IMG/VR virus record: IMGVR_UViG_3300021375_000018
Span: 1 to 64,000 of that record
Origin: a virus
Length of the DNA stretch: 64,000 bases
Reading direction: 5' to 3' (one strand)
Part shown: piece after piece, positions 45,244-53,259 of the stretch
Layout: every line of letters begins with the position of its first letter
How positions within the stretch are numbered: position 1 is the stretch's first letter
Program-made: the position numbers and the translations under genes
The notes under the pieces: generated by a model
Seen by the model: the letters and a program-made list of their open reading frames with translations, nothing else
The model's database searches: none
Told to the model about the DNA's origin: nothing

Positions 45244-46181
45244 ACTTTAATAACTTGCTAGAAAAACATAAAGAATTTACTAAAGACTACTATACAACAG
45301 ACCTGCTTTTAGACAAACAAAAAGAAGAATTGCTAAAAACTTTATGTCTTGCGCTTCATCATGAAGTATCACAAATAGTATCAGCAACTAACTTTAAAGT
45401 ATTTGATAAGTCTACATACGAGACTAATAAAAATAAAGTAATATATAACTCAGTAGACTCTTTTAGATATATTTTAGCTATATTAGGCCTTTACAACATA
45501 TCATCAGATGAATTTATAGAAGCGTATAAAGAAAAAGATCTTTATCTAAAGAAAAGAAAACATTTGAAACAACAAATTGAAGGTCAACCTGTAGCAATAA
45601 TTGACATTGATGATATCTTATGTGAATTTAGAGCTTACTTTAATGAATGGTTATATAAAACATATAATATAAAAATAGATAAAAACAGTACCTCATATTA
45701 TTCTTCTAAAGAAGTTAAAGATTATGGAATGAGTCCAGAAGGTGTTTTTGAAAGCTTTATCCAAGAAGATCAACTTTTAAATATACCTGCGATATATGAT
45801 TCCATTGAAGCAATTAATATATTAAAAGAAAACAATTATTACATTCAGTTGCTTACAAGTAGACCTGAAGAAAATTTAAAATGTAAATATCAAACGTACA
45901 TGTGGTTAGACAATAACGGGATTAGTTTTGACAGCTTGGCTTTTGCTTCTGAGAAGTACATATGGGTTGCAAAGCAAAGTTATTATACTACAGGTGATGT
46001 AAAGTTTGCTATAGATGATAGTCCTAAACATTCAATGGAATACGCTACACATGATATTGATGTTTTAATGCCTAATTTACCATACAATAAGAATGTATCA
46101 CATGAAAACGTTAAGATATTTGAAAGAAATGAAATGACATGTTTGATAAAAAGAATTATTAAAAAGTGTAAATCAATATAA
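45240..46181 (+). CDS. Fusion of all-alpha NTP pyrophosphatase-like and HAD phosphatase domains
   Basis: 313 residues. Residues 1-115 (LALHHEVSQIVSATNF, then SVDSFRYILAILGLYNISSDEFIEAYKEK) follow the all-alpha dUTPase/MazG layout but lack several of the usual acidic residues. Residues ~118-313 form a HAD-type phosphatase: VAIIDIDDILCEF (motif I, D-x-D-D), LLTSRPEE (motif II, T/S) and FAIDDSPKH (motif IV). The C-terminal half resembles 5'(3')-deoxyribonucleotidases. A pyrophosphatase next to a nucleotidase would take a dNTP to deoxynucleoside. Whether the N-terminal domain is active is doubtful. Confidence 0.65.
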   Translation: MNFNNLLEKHKEFTKDYYTTDLLLDKQKEELLKTLCLALHHEVSQIVSATNFKVFDKSTYETNKNKVIYNSVDSFRYILAILGLYNISSDEFIEAYKEKDLYLKKRKHLKQQIEGQPVAIIDIDDILCEFRAYFNEWLYKTYNIKIDKNSTSYYSSKEVKDYGMSPEGVFESFIQEDQLLNIPAIYDSIEAINILKENNYYIQLLTSRPEENLKCKYQTYMWLDNNGISFDSLAFASEKYIWVAKQSYYTTGDVKFAIDDSPKHSMEYATHDIDVLMPNLPYNKNVSHENVKIFERNEMTCLIKRIIKKCKSI

Positions 46182-46194
46182 AAAAAATTATAAT
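46166..46194 (+). promoter_or_regulatory. Promoter GTGTAA-N17-TATAAT before the second ThyX-like gene
   Basis: GTGTAA 46166-46171 lies in the last codons of the HAD fusion gene; TATAAT 46189-46194, 30 bases before the TTG start. Confidence 0.7.
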
Positions 46195-46223
46195 AAAAAC
46201 ACAATAAACAAGGAGAATAAAAA

Positions 46224-47198
46224 TTGCCTATTAATAATAAATTAGATCCTGTAAAATTACCAATGAAACTTAAATTCAATCAAGAAGTAAAAACAAAATT
46301 TATAAACAATCTTGATTCTTTAAATATAGAGTTAATTGAAGGTCCAACTAGACATCAAGCAATGAATATTGCATGGAATATGACTAAAGCAACTTGGGCT
46401 GATGATCCTTCATTAACACAATTAAGTCCATTCCAACTTAAAGAAGCATCTCAAAATCTACAAGATGTATTAAACTTTAGAGCACTTCCTACTCCTATGG
46501 AATGTCTAGGCTTTACATTTAAAATCAGCGGAATTGATACTCAAACTGTTACTCATTTAATTAGACATAGAGCAGGATCATTTGCTGCACAGTGCACAGG
46601 TGATAGAGATCTTAGATTTGACAATATTTTAGTTCCTGAATCTGTAGAAAATTCAACTTTTTATAATAGATTTCAAAAAATTGCTAACGATGCAAAAAAA
46701 CTATACGCAGACATGACAGATAGTAAGTGTATCTCAATGATGGACGCTCGAGTAATTCTTCCTAAATGCACAGAAACATTTTACATTGCTAGATTCAATC
46801 TTAAAGATTTGATTGGGTTTATCAAACAACGTCAAGATGTTCAAATTCAACCTGAGGTTGATAACATAATTGCAACAAGAATTGCGAGATTAGTTGTTGA
46901 TAGAATTCCTGAAGTTTCTACATGTTTAGACTTTGAAAAACCTGATATGCACTATGTTCGAACATTTAGAGTTGAAATGCCTAATGGCGAGTATACTTCA
47001 AGAGGCACTAACTTGTACCAACCAGAACCTAAAAATGATTTATTTGAATATAACGTGAATGATTCTATTTATCAATGTAGAAGAGAAGAGCTCAACGGAG
47101 ATGTTCCTACAGATAACTCTAAAAACTTTACAATTATGTGGAACAAAGACGTACAATATATTAGTAATATTAAGAAACAATTTGAGGTGACCCTATGA
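46224..47198 (+). CDS. Divergent ThyX-family protein
   Basis: 324 residues from a TTG start with a strong AAGGAG 9 bases upstream. The centre matches the ThyX fold (MECLGFTFKISGIDTQTVTHL, then IRHRAGSFAAQCTGDRDLR) but the S-x-x-x-x-S-x-R-Y part of the signature is changed to C-T-G-D-R-D-L-R. It has an extra N-terminal ~85 residues and a longer C-terminus than ThyX. A canonical ThyX is already encoded at 42823, so this paralogue may use another pyrimidine or make a modified base. It overlaps a deoxyribosyltransferase-like gene. Confidence 0.7.
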   Translation: MPINNKLDPVKLPMKLKFNQEVKTKFINNLDSLNIELIEGPTRHQAMNIAWNMTKATWADDPSLTQLSPFQLKEASQNLQDVLNFRALPTPMECLGFTFKISGIDTQTVTHLIRHRAGSFAAQCTGDRDLRFDNILVPESVENSTFYNRFQKIANDAKKLYADMTDSKCISMMDARVILPKCTETFYIARFNLKDLIGFIKQRQDVQIQPEVDNIIATRIARLVVDRIPEVSTCLDFEKPDMHYVRTFRVEMPNGEYTSRGTNLYQPEPKNDLFEYNVNDSIYQCRREELNGDVPTDNSKNFTIMWNKDVQYISNIKKQFEVTL

Positions 47199-47641
47199 AA
47201 ATTTATTTAGCAAGTGGATGGTTTAATCCAGCGCAAGCAGAAGAATTAACACAATTAGAAAGAATATTTGACGAAAGAGAATCTTTCTTTGATTTAGCGT
47301 CACCTAGAAGAATATTTGTATGTCCTCCAAATGCACCACAATCAGTTCAAGATGACACTTTCAAAGGAAATCTTCATCATATTGAAACAGCTGATTTTGT
47401 CCTAGTAAACACTAGAGACAAAGATATTGGTACAATTTGGGAAGCTGGTTACGCATACGCTCATAAAAAACCAATCATATATTTTTGTGCTGGCTTACCT
47501 GACGGCGCTAAATTTAATTTAATGTTAGCTAAAAGCGGAATTAAAGTTTGCACTTCTTTAGAAGAGCTTGAAGTGTATCTTGATAGAGTTATCAAAATAC
47601 AAGAACTAATAAATGAGCCTTATAACAAAAGTATAGAGTAA
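47195..47641 (+). CDS. Nucleoside 2-deoxyribosyltransferase-like protein
   Basis: 148 residues, GAGGTGACCCT before the ATG, overlapping the previous stop by 4 bases. The N-terminal strand MKIYLASGWF and the segment ADFVLVNTRDKDIGTIWEAGYAYAHKKPIIYF (with Asp75 and Glu83) match the nucleoside deoxyribosyltransferase family, whose glutamate forms the covalent deoxyribosyl intermediate. These enzymes exchange bases on deoxyribonucleosides or hydrolyse deoxynucleotides. Coupled to the divergent ThyX, it suggests a dedicated nucleotide modification or salvage branch. Confidence 0.8.
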   Translation: MKIYLASGWFNPAQAEELTQLERIFDERESFFDLASPRRIFVCPPNAPQSVQDDTFKGNLHHIETADFVLVNTRDKDIGTIWEAGYAYAHKKPIIYFCAGLPDGAKFNLMLAKSGIKVCTSLEELEVYLDRVIKIQELINEPYNKSIE

Positions 47642-47644
47642 ATA

Positions 47645-47863
47645 ATGAGCACAAAATCAACTATATTTCACAACAATAAATTACATTTCTATAAAGATGT
47701 TTTTGATGAAGAAAGTGTATATCTAGATCTATATGATATAGAAGAAGCGTCTATACAAATATTTACAAATTACTCGTCTAATGATAAAAAAAACAAAATT
47801 ACTATTAAGATAGAAAAAAAAGACTTTCAGTCTATTATAGAAAAAATTAAATCAATAAAATAA
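47645..47863 (+). CDS. Small conserved phage protein
   Basis: 72 residues, 3 bases after the deoxyribosyltransferase gene. It begins STKSTIFHNNKLHFYKDVFD and continues with VYLDLYDIEEASIQIF; small proteins of this pattern occur in diverse phages and bacteria without known function. The C-terminal part is a basic helix. Confidence 0.5.
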   Translation: MSTKSTIFHNNKLHFYKDVFDEESVYLDLYDIEEASIQIFTNYSSNDKKNKITIKIEKKDFQSIIEKIKSIK

Positions 47864-47885
47864 AAAACTAAATTGTGGAGCTAAA

Positions 47886-48869
47886 ATGAGAATAGCAATA
47901 ACAGGTGAAGACGGCTTTATAGCAAGTAACTTAATTAATAAAATAATTGATTTTGACCATTCATTTGTTTCATTAAAAAAACACGCATACTTTTTATCTT
48001 CTAGATTAAGTGATACTAACGAACCTTGTGTTCATAGTAATACAGAGGAGAATTGGTATAGAACTTTCACTACATTAGACATAGATGTAATTGTTCACAA
48101 CGCAGCTATTGTAGGAACTGATGTTGTTGCTTTAAATGGAAAAGACTCAAACTTAACAAACATTTATGGGACGCAAGTAATTACAAATGCAGCAAATAGA
48201 GCAGGTATTTTAAATGTTTACATAGGCACATCAGTAATATACGACACTAAAATATATCAAGACAAAGAAATAACTGAAGAAAGCGTAGTATTTCCTAGAA
48301 CTCTTTACGCTATTCAAAAGCATGCAGGAGAAATGATTGTTAGAAACACAGCAAAAGAGTATCTAGTAATTAGACCTTTATTTGCTTACGGTGGTGAAGG
48401 TGATATGAACTCTTTAATTGCAAAGTCAATGTTTGCTGTAAAAAACAATATAGAAAAAGTTGACATGTTTTTAGATCCAGAAAAAATAAAAGATTATATG
48501 CATGTAATGGATTTTTGTCACGCAATTATGACTGCTGTAGATTCTAATATTAGAAATAATGATTATAACGTTTCAGCAAACAATCCCTATAAGACTTCAA
48601 TAATTATTGACAAAGTACAAAGTCATATTAATGCTGATCTTAGTAACATTTTAAAATGGCATAAAGAAACTGATTACTTAGGAAATCATAGACTTTCAAG
48701 TGATAAATTTAGAAAAGATTTTGACTGGAAAAATCAAATATCTTTCGACGAAGGTATAGCAATATCATGGAAGTCAATACAAAATTCTAGTGATGACTAT
48801 AATCCTTTAAAATACTTAGAGCAAGCTAAAGAATCAAATATAAATTTAAAAAATTTCTTTCCTAAATAA
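47886..48869 (+). CDS. NAD-dependent epimerase/dehydratase (extended SDR)
   Basis: 327 residues, GTGGAGCTAAA upstream. The Rossmann nucleotide-binding loop is TGEDGFIASNL (residues 6-16), VIVHNAAIVGTD follows, and the catalytic Y-x-x-x-K is YAIQK. Segments VIRPLFAYGGEGD and DYMHVMDFCHAI are typical of sugar-nucleotide epimerases/dehydratases. It may modify nucleotide sugars for surface glycans or DNA/virion glycosylation. No glycosyltransferase is nearby, so its substrate is open. Confidence 0.85.
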   Translation: MRIAITGEDGFIASNLINKIIDFDHSFVSLKKHAYFLSSRLSDTNEPCVHSNTEENWYRTFTTLDIDVIVHNAAIVGTDVVALNGKDSNLTNIYGTQVITNAANRAGILNVYIGTSVIYDTKIYQDKEITEESVVFPRTLYAIQKHAGEMIVRNTAKEYLVIRPLFAYGGEGDMNSLIAKSMFAVKNNIEKVDMFLDPEKIKDYMHVMDFCHAIMTAVDSNIRNNDYNVSANNPYKTSIIIDKVQSHINADLSNILKWHKETDYLGNHRLSSDKFRKDFDWKNQISFDEGIAISWKSIQNSSDDYNPLKYLEQAKESNINLKNFFPK

Positions 48870-48872
48870 AAT

Positions 48873-50039
48873 TTACGTTAGCTTGCCGTCTATAATAATT
48901 ATTTTGTTTTTAAAATATTCAAACCATTTATCGACAGCGGGTTTTACGTTTTCAATTAAACTTATTAAAACTTTATTAATGTTATCTTTTTTAAATTTGT
49001 TAAATTCTTCTTCGCTTTCAAGAATCTTAGTCAAATAATCTTCTTCTAAATGTAAACTTAAAAAATAATTACTATATTCATGATTTTTTTTATTTTCAAC
49101 TATGTCTTGTAATTCTTTTCTGCTTACGTGAGTATTTTCTAAAAAATTTAATGCATCTTGCTCTGACATATATATAATTTGAGAATATACAGATGCTGAA
49201 TTGTCACCTGTTAGAAATGATTCTTCCATTCCTTTTACTTTAAAAAAACAATCAATTCCCTTATCTTCATGTTCTTCTGGATTGTTATCTGGCATCTTAA
49301 CTTTATAATTATTTTTATTTTTTTTAACTTGTCTAGCCAAAGTTCCAAAAAGATGCATAAAATCGTGAGAAAATAGCCACTTTAAAAAAGATTCTTGTGT
49401 ATCTTCACTTAGCTTGCTAATTTTAAATAAACCTCCAGTTGAAGTTTCAAATTCATAGCTAAAGTAACTTGCGTGAATTGAAAGAAAGCAAGGAAGATCA
49501 TCATCTTTACTTCCACACATTATACTTTTTATTTCGTTGAAAAAAGCTTCTAAGTCTTCTGTTATTTCTTTTTTTGAAAAGTAACCTTTTTGTAGACTAA
49601 ATCTTAAGTCCCCGTAAGAAGAATCTTGTACATCACCATATTCATTAGGCTTACCAAGATCATATTCTTCATATTCTTCGTTATTAGAATCTTTGTAAAA
49701 CTCTATAATATCTTTTTTTATTAAATTGTAATTAAATTCACTTTTTTCAAGAATATAAATATCCTCTCCCGTTATTGCGTTTTTTTTGTATATACTGTGC
49801 TTTTCATGTACGTTAGGAAAAACATTCTCTAATCTTGTTTGATAATTGTTATCTGGGACTGGAATAGTAATTAAGTGTGCAGGATAATTTAGATTTTTTA
49901 AAACACTTTTACCAAAATCTGATATTTCACCTTCAAAGCCTTCACCTGCTCTAAACGAATGAATGCTTCTTTCACTAATAAAATTATTTCTCCACTCAAT
50001 CAATAACTCTTTAAATTCTCTTCTACTCAACTTATTCAT
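48873..50039 (-). CDS. Capsid-targeted cargo protein candidate with HDxxH domain
   Basis: 388 residues. The N-terminus MNKLSRREFKELLIEW is the shared segment of the accessory family, with an (I/L)-x-E site at Ile21-Ser22-Glu23. The body has an unusual motif W-L-F-S-H-D-F-M-H-L-F-G (His225-Asp226, His229) followed by GDNSASVYSQI (278-288); both recur in the gene at 55467. A metal-dependent enzyme is possible. AAGGATTATAAA precedes the ATG. I infer packaging in the head and release of residues 24-388 by the prohead protease. It converges on the epimerase gene. Function of the mature protein is unknown. Confidence 0.6.
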   Translation of the reverse strand: MNKLSRREFKELLIEWRNNFISERSIHSFRAGEGFEGEISDFGKSVLKNLNYPAHLITIPVPDNNYQTRLENVFPNVHEKHSIYKKNAITGEDIYILEKSEFNYNLIKKDIIEFYKDSNNEEYEEYDLGKPNEYGDVQDSSYGDLRFSLQKGYFSKKEITEDLEAFFNEIKSIMCGSKDDDLPCFLSIHASYFSYEFETSTGGLFKISKLSEDTQESFLKWLFSHDFMHLFGTLARQVKKNKNNYKVKMPDNNPEEHEDKGIDCFFKVKGMEESFLTGDNSASVYSQIIYMSEQDALNFLENTHVSRKELQDIVENKKNHEYSNYFLSLHLEEDYLTKILESEEEFNKFKKDNINKVLISLIENVKPAVDKWFEYFKNKIIIIDGKLT

Positions 50040-50133
50040 TTATAATCCTTGTTTGATTTAACAATATATATATTAATCATATAACAAATTATTTTTTACT
50101 CGACATACTTACCCTATAAAGGAGGAATCTTTT

Positions 50134-50913
50134 ATGGGAAGAAAAAGTAATAAAGTATTATTAACATGTATACATTGTAAAAAAGAATATAAAATTGCGC
50201 CGTCTAAAGCAAAAAGCTCTAAATTCTGCGCAAAAGAGTGTATGGACAATTCTAGAGATGAAAAAATTACTTACAAATGCAAAGTATGTAGCAAAGAATT
50301 TAAGTCAGGAAGACCTAAAACTTATTGTTCAAGAGTATGTTATGAAAAAGATGTTAAAAAAGAAAGAGTAGATTTGAAATGTCATAGCTGTGGTAAAGAC
50401 TATAAAAAGCCAAAGGGCAGAGAAACAAAATATTGCAGCAGAGATTGCACGTTTATAGCTCAAAGTAGCGGTCTCGCTGATATACCTTCAAATGGTAGAA
50501 AAGGATTTAGAAAAGACTTAAACCCTAAGTACTTCTTTAAGTCTTCTTTAGAAGCTGACTATGCTAGATACTGTGATGCAATAGGCAAAAAGTACATTTA
50601 TGAACACAAGACGTTTAAAGTTTCGTACGGAAACAAAGAAAAAGTTTATACTCCTGATTTTTATCATCCAGACGAAGACAAATACGTTGAAACAAAAGCA
50701 ATTAGAAGAGATAGAAAATTCAATTCAAACTTGTTAGCTGCTGATATTTTAAAGCAACAAGGTATTAATATTGACGTTGTTTTAATGGATGAATTTTATA
50801 GACTTATAAAACAAAGTGGTCATTACTGGCTAATCGACAATATTGAAAACAAAAACTATGATGGCACTAGACATCTAATATATTTAAAAAAGAAAGTTAA
50901 TAGTAGTGTTTAA
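50134..50913 (+). CDS. Zinc-finger PD-(D/E)XK endonuclease, free-standing homing type
   Basis: 259 residues, AAAGGAGGAATCTTTT upstream. Three C-x2-C...(F/Y)-C-x3-C zinc fingers occupy residues ~12-105 (CIHC/FCAKEC, CKVC/YCSRVC, CHSC/YCSRDC). The nuclease domain follows: a helix SSLEADYARY with Glu140, then YTPDFYHPDEDKYVETKA with Pro174-Asp175 and Glu186-x-Lys188, the PD-(D/E)XK pattern. The second half is clearly homologous to the intein-associated endonuclease at 61483. It is set between capsid-targeted cargo genes and is probably a selfish element that may drive recombination there. Confidence 0.75.
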   Translation: MGRKSNKVLLTCIHCKKEYKIAPSKAKSSKFCAKECMDNSRDEKITYKCKVCSKEFKSGRPKTYCSRVCYEKDVKKERVDLKCHSCGKDYKKPKGRETKYCSRDCTFIAQSSGLADIPSNGRKGFRKDLNPKYFFKSSLEADYARYCDAIGKKYIYEHKTFKVSYGNKEKVYTPDFYHPDEDKYVETKAIRRDRKFNSNLLAADILKQQGINIDVVLMDEFYRLIKQSGHYWLIDNIENKNYDGTRHLIYLKKKVNSSV

Positions 50914-51097
50914 AGTTAATGAATTAGTTAAAATTTATCTTGGGCCAACAAGATCTTTATGCCGTAGAAGTAAAAGTACTTACTCAATAGGCTTAGTACT
51001 TAATAAGAATGAAAGTATAGAAGAAAGTTATGTATATGAAATATTAGTAGATAATAATAGGATTTATATGATAGATCACTATATAAAAAAGATATGA
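50906..51097 (+). CDS. Small SH3-like hypothetical protein
   Basis: 63 residues from a GTG that overlaps the endonuclease stop; AAGAAAGTTAATAGTA precedes it. It consists of short strands (FKVNELVKIYLG, SIGLVLNKN, YVYEILVDNNRIYMI) typical of small phage proteins with an SH3-like barrel. Function unknown; existence moderately likely given coupling and composition. Confidence 0.45.
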   Translation: MFKVNELVKIYLGPTRSLCRRSKSTYSIGLVLNKNESIEESYVYEILVDNNRIYMIDHYIKKI

Positions 51098-51101
51098 TTT
51101 A

Positions 51102-51218
51102 TTATGAGCCTAAGTTTCCAGCAAACAATATTTTGTTCTTTATTAATGACATTCCTTCAATAGCTTCTTTAGTCAAGTTATAGAACTCTTTAAATTCTCT
51201 TCTACACATTCTATTCAT
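51102..51218 (-). CDS. Short remnant carrying a degenerate capsid-targeting segment
   Basis: 38 codons: MNRMCRREFKEFYNLTKE followed by AIEGMSLIKNK and a stop. The first 12 residues match the shared N-terminus (M-N-K-L-S-R-R-E-F-K-E-L), but the rest is not related to any cargo here. AAGAAAG lies ~10 bases before the ATG. Best read as a broken cargo gene or a residue of cassette exchange. Confidence 0.45.
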   Translation of the reverse strand: MNRMCRREFKEFYNLTKEAIEGMSLIKNKILFAGNLGS

Positions 51219-51244
51219 AAAATAAAACTTTCTTATAGCTAATA

Positions 51245-51580
51245 TTATTTTTTCTTTTTAGCTTTTGATTTTTTTACACAAGCCCAAGGTTTAGAAGGCG
51301 TTGCAGAATTAACTCTTGCCATTGCCCATTGATGTTGTGTCATTCCGGGTCTACTTCCGCTTGTATAAAATGCAGCTAATCCTTTTCTATACTCTTGATA
51401 AACTGAACCGGGAGTAAGACCTCTACTTTCAGCTTTCTTTTTTAAAGTAGCTTTTGTTTTAGCAGAAAGACCACCCGCTGATGATTTTCTTTGTGCAGCT
51501 TTTCTTTTCTTTTTTTTTTTTTTAGCTTCATCTAGTAAAGCTTCTTTAATAAATTCTTCTAATAAAATTAAATCTTCCAT
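51245..51580 (-). CDS. Small Lys-rich internal-protein candidate with S-G-S-R-P-G motif
   Basis: 111 residues. The N-terminal 18 residues, MEDLILLEEFIKEALLDE, contain several (I/L)-x-E sites and end in a run of lysines (AKKKKKKRK). The same N-terminus occurs on the next gene with an unrelated body. The body has GLSAKTKATLKKKAESRG, then YRKGLAAFYTSGSRPGMTQH and WAMARVNSA, a pattern common in small proteins of T4-like phages and giant viruses with no known function. It is very basic, so DNA contact within the head is plausible. Confidence 0.6.
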   Translation of the reverse strand: MEDLILLEEFIKEALLDEAKKKKKKRKAAQRKSSAGGLSAKTKATLKKKAESRGLTPGSVYQEYRKGLAAFYTSGSRPGMTQHQWAMARVNSATPSKPWACVKKSKAKKKK

Positions 51581-51582
51581 TT

Positions 51583-51861
51583 TTAACTCTTTTTCGTATC
51601 ATATCTAGGTGTGTTTGTCCAGCTTTTCTTTTTTCTTTCTTTTTCTTCTTGATCATCTCGAATTTTATACGAAAGTGCTCTTTTAGCTGGATCTTTACTT
51701 TTAGCAAGTTTAGTAGCTCTGTCTAATGTCTTTTTTCTTTTACCTTTAGCCTTATATTGACTTGGGTATTTATTAGACTTTTTTCTTTTCTTTTTTTTAT
51801 TTTTAGCTTCATCTAGTAAAGCTTCTTTAATAAATTCTTCTAACAAAAATAAATTATTCAT
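51583..51861 (-). CDS. Small Lys-rich internal-protein candidate
   Basis: 92 residues, MNNLFLLEEFIKEALLDE at the N-terminus, nearly identical to the gene downstream, including the DNA (the block TTTAGCTTCATCTAGTAAAG is shared). The body is different: NKYPSQYKAKGKRKKTLDRA followed by AKSKDPAKRALSYKIRDDQ and a basic tail. The exact sharing of the N-terminal segment between unrelated bodies is the key evidence that the segment is a detachable tag. Confidence 0.6.
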   Translation of the reverse strand: MNNLFLLEEFIKEALLDEAKNKKKKRKKSNKYPSQYKAKGKRKKTLDRATKLAKSKDPAKRALSYKIRDDQEEKERKKKSWTNTPRYDTKKS

Positions 51862-51879
51862 AATAACCTCTAAAAATAA

Positions 51880-52269
51880 TTATTTCTTTAATTTAGATTT
51901 ATTTAATCTTTTTGTTTTTCTTTTTGAAGCTTCTTTTCTTTGTTTAGCATAGTCATACGCTCTTTTAAGACGAGCTTTTGTTTTTGGATCTTTTGCATTC
52001 TTATAAGCAGCTCTAACTCTTTGATGTATTAAATTTATAATTTGAGATTGTCTTACATGAGATTTTGATTTAAAAGACTTTTTTGATAAAGTTTTTCTGA
52101 TGTCTGAAGCAGTTCTAAATTTTACACTTACAGTATCTTTAGGATTTTCATCTGTATATAATCTTCTGGCGCTACCTTTTGGTTTTTTTCCAGTACCTGT
52201 TTTAGGATCACGCTTTTTCCTAACTTCGTACAATAAAACTTCTAAAATGTAGCTTTCTAGATTATTCAT
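51880..52269 (-). CDS. Small basic internal-protein candidate (RRLYTDENPKDT family)
   Basis: 129 residues. Acidic hydrophobic start MNNLESYILEVLLYE with ILE and LYE sites, then a basic body: KPKGSARRLYTDENPKDTVS, FRTASDIRKTLSKKSFKSK and HVRQSQIINLIHQRVRAAY. This body matches a family of unknown function seen in large phages and giant DNA viruses. The C-terminus is highly basic. The start overlaps the end of the next minus-strand gene (cupin-like). Confidence 0.6.
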   Translation of the reverse strand: MNNLESYILEVLLYEVRKKRDPKTGTGKKPKGSARRLYTDENPKDTVSVKFRTASDIRKTLSKKSFKSKSHVRQSQIINLIHQRVRAAYKNAKDPKTKARLKRAYDYAKQRKEASKRKTKRLNKSKLKK

Positions 52270-52553
52270 TTATATTTTTTAACCTCAATAATTAGTTTTG
52301 TTCTGTTTTTATTAATTATTCTATGCCAAGTATAACTAGGTATTTTATAGACACTGTCATTAGACATTAAAACAGGCAGCTCATTGTCCATTTGTATGTA
52401 CCACTCTTCACCTTCTTTTAAAATAATGTCTCTATCTTCTTTATCTCTATGCCAAACTAATTCTTTATCATCTAAGTTTTTATTAAATGTTCTTTCTACT
52501 AAAATAAAACTATTGTTTTCTTCTATTGATTTCTCTTCAAAAGGTAAATTCAT
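52266..52553 (-). CDS. Cupin-like small phage protein
   Basis: 95 residues. The core KELVWHRDKEDRDIILKEG, then EWYIQMDNELPVLM and YKIPSYTWHRIINK, forms a small cupin-like barrel with histidines positioned to bind a metal (WHRD, TWHR). This family is frequent in cyanophages and pelagiphages; its function is unknown. It lacks the capsid-targeting start of its neighbours but is in the same minus-strand unit and overlaps the next gene by 4 bases. Confidence 0.65.
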   Translation of the reverse strand: MNLPFEEKSIEENNSFILVERTFNKNLDDKELVWHRDKEDRDIILKEGEEWYIQMDNELPVLMSNDSVYKIPSYTWHRIINKNRTKLIIEVKKYK

Positions 52554-53168
52554 CTACCACCACCCAGGAATATTTCTTCCAAAAAGTTTTGTTAGTCTAC
52601 AAGACCAATATCCAGGTTTAGTTTTGTCTTTCTTTTTACTGCACTGATGTCTGTCTCCAAAAGATTTTCTTCTTTTTTTATGGGCATCACTATCACCCAT
52701 TGCTGAAGGCATTGAAGATCCAAAAGTTACTTTTTTTACTTTCCTTGACCCGTCTTTATTTTTCTTGCCTGTATAAACATACACACAAGCTTTACCGTTT
52801 CCAATTCTTTTTGCGCCTTCTTTTCCAATCTTTACTTTTTTACCTTTGTATGTAGCTTCAAATACTAAATGTTCATCTTCGTACATAGGATAGTCAATAG
52901 GAACTAAATTACCTTCATACATATCAAAAACACCTACATCTAATTCTGATATATACATTTTATCTATATCATGACTTAGCTCTATCAATCCCTCATTATA
53001 TAAAGATCTAGTTTCACTAAACAAATTAAAATATTTTTCTGATCCTCTTCTGTAAATGTTTGTACTTATTGGTATGTTTTCATTTATATGAAATCTTAGA
53101 CCTTCTGAAAGAATATTGTTTTTATCTTTAATAACTTCTATTATATACTTTTCTATTATTTTAGACAT
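52554..53168 (-). CDS. Internal-protein candidate with C-terminal YWSCR domain
   Basis: 204 residues. The start MSKIIEKYIIEVIKDKNNILSEG carries IIE and ILSE sites. A middle region has beta character (VGVFDMYEGNLVPIDYPMYE). The C-terminal ~85 residues (GKKVKIGKEGAKRIGNGKAC, KKVTFGSSMPSAMGDSDAHK, RRKSFGDRHQC, GYWSCRLTKLFGRN) match a widespread T4-like phage family of unknown function with a 'RRKSF-x-x-R-H-x-C ... Y-W-S-C' signature, probably zinc-binding. It heads the minus-strand unit that runs to 51245 and diverges from the UV endonuclease gene. Confidence 0.6.
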   Translation of the reverse strand: MSKIIEKYIIEVIKDKNNILSEGLRFHINENIPISTNIYRRGSEKYFNLFSETRSLYNEGLIELSHDIDKMYISELDVGVFDMYEGNLVPIDYPMYEDEHLVFEATYKGKKVKIGKEGAKRIGNGKACVYVYTGKKNKDGSRKVKKVTFGSSMPSAMGDSDAHKKRRKSFGDRHQCSKKKDKTKPGYWSCRLTKLFGRNIPGWW

Positions 53169-53189
53169 TTTTACCCTTTAATCATTTAT

Positions 53190-53218
53190 GTGTATATTAT
53201 AAAAATAAATATTATAAT
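53190..53218 (+). promoter_or_regulatory. Promoter GTGTAT-N17-TATAAT before uvsE
   Basis: GTGTAT 53190-53195, 17-base spacer, TATAAT 53213-53218; one mismatch in the upstream element. Confidence 0.65.
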
Positions 53219-53259
53219 AATAAAAAAACTAATTATAAAATTTATATAAAGGTTTGAAA

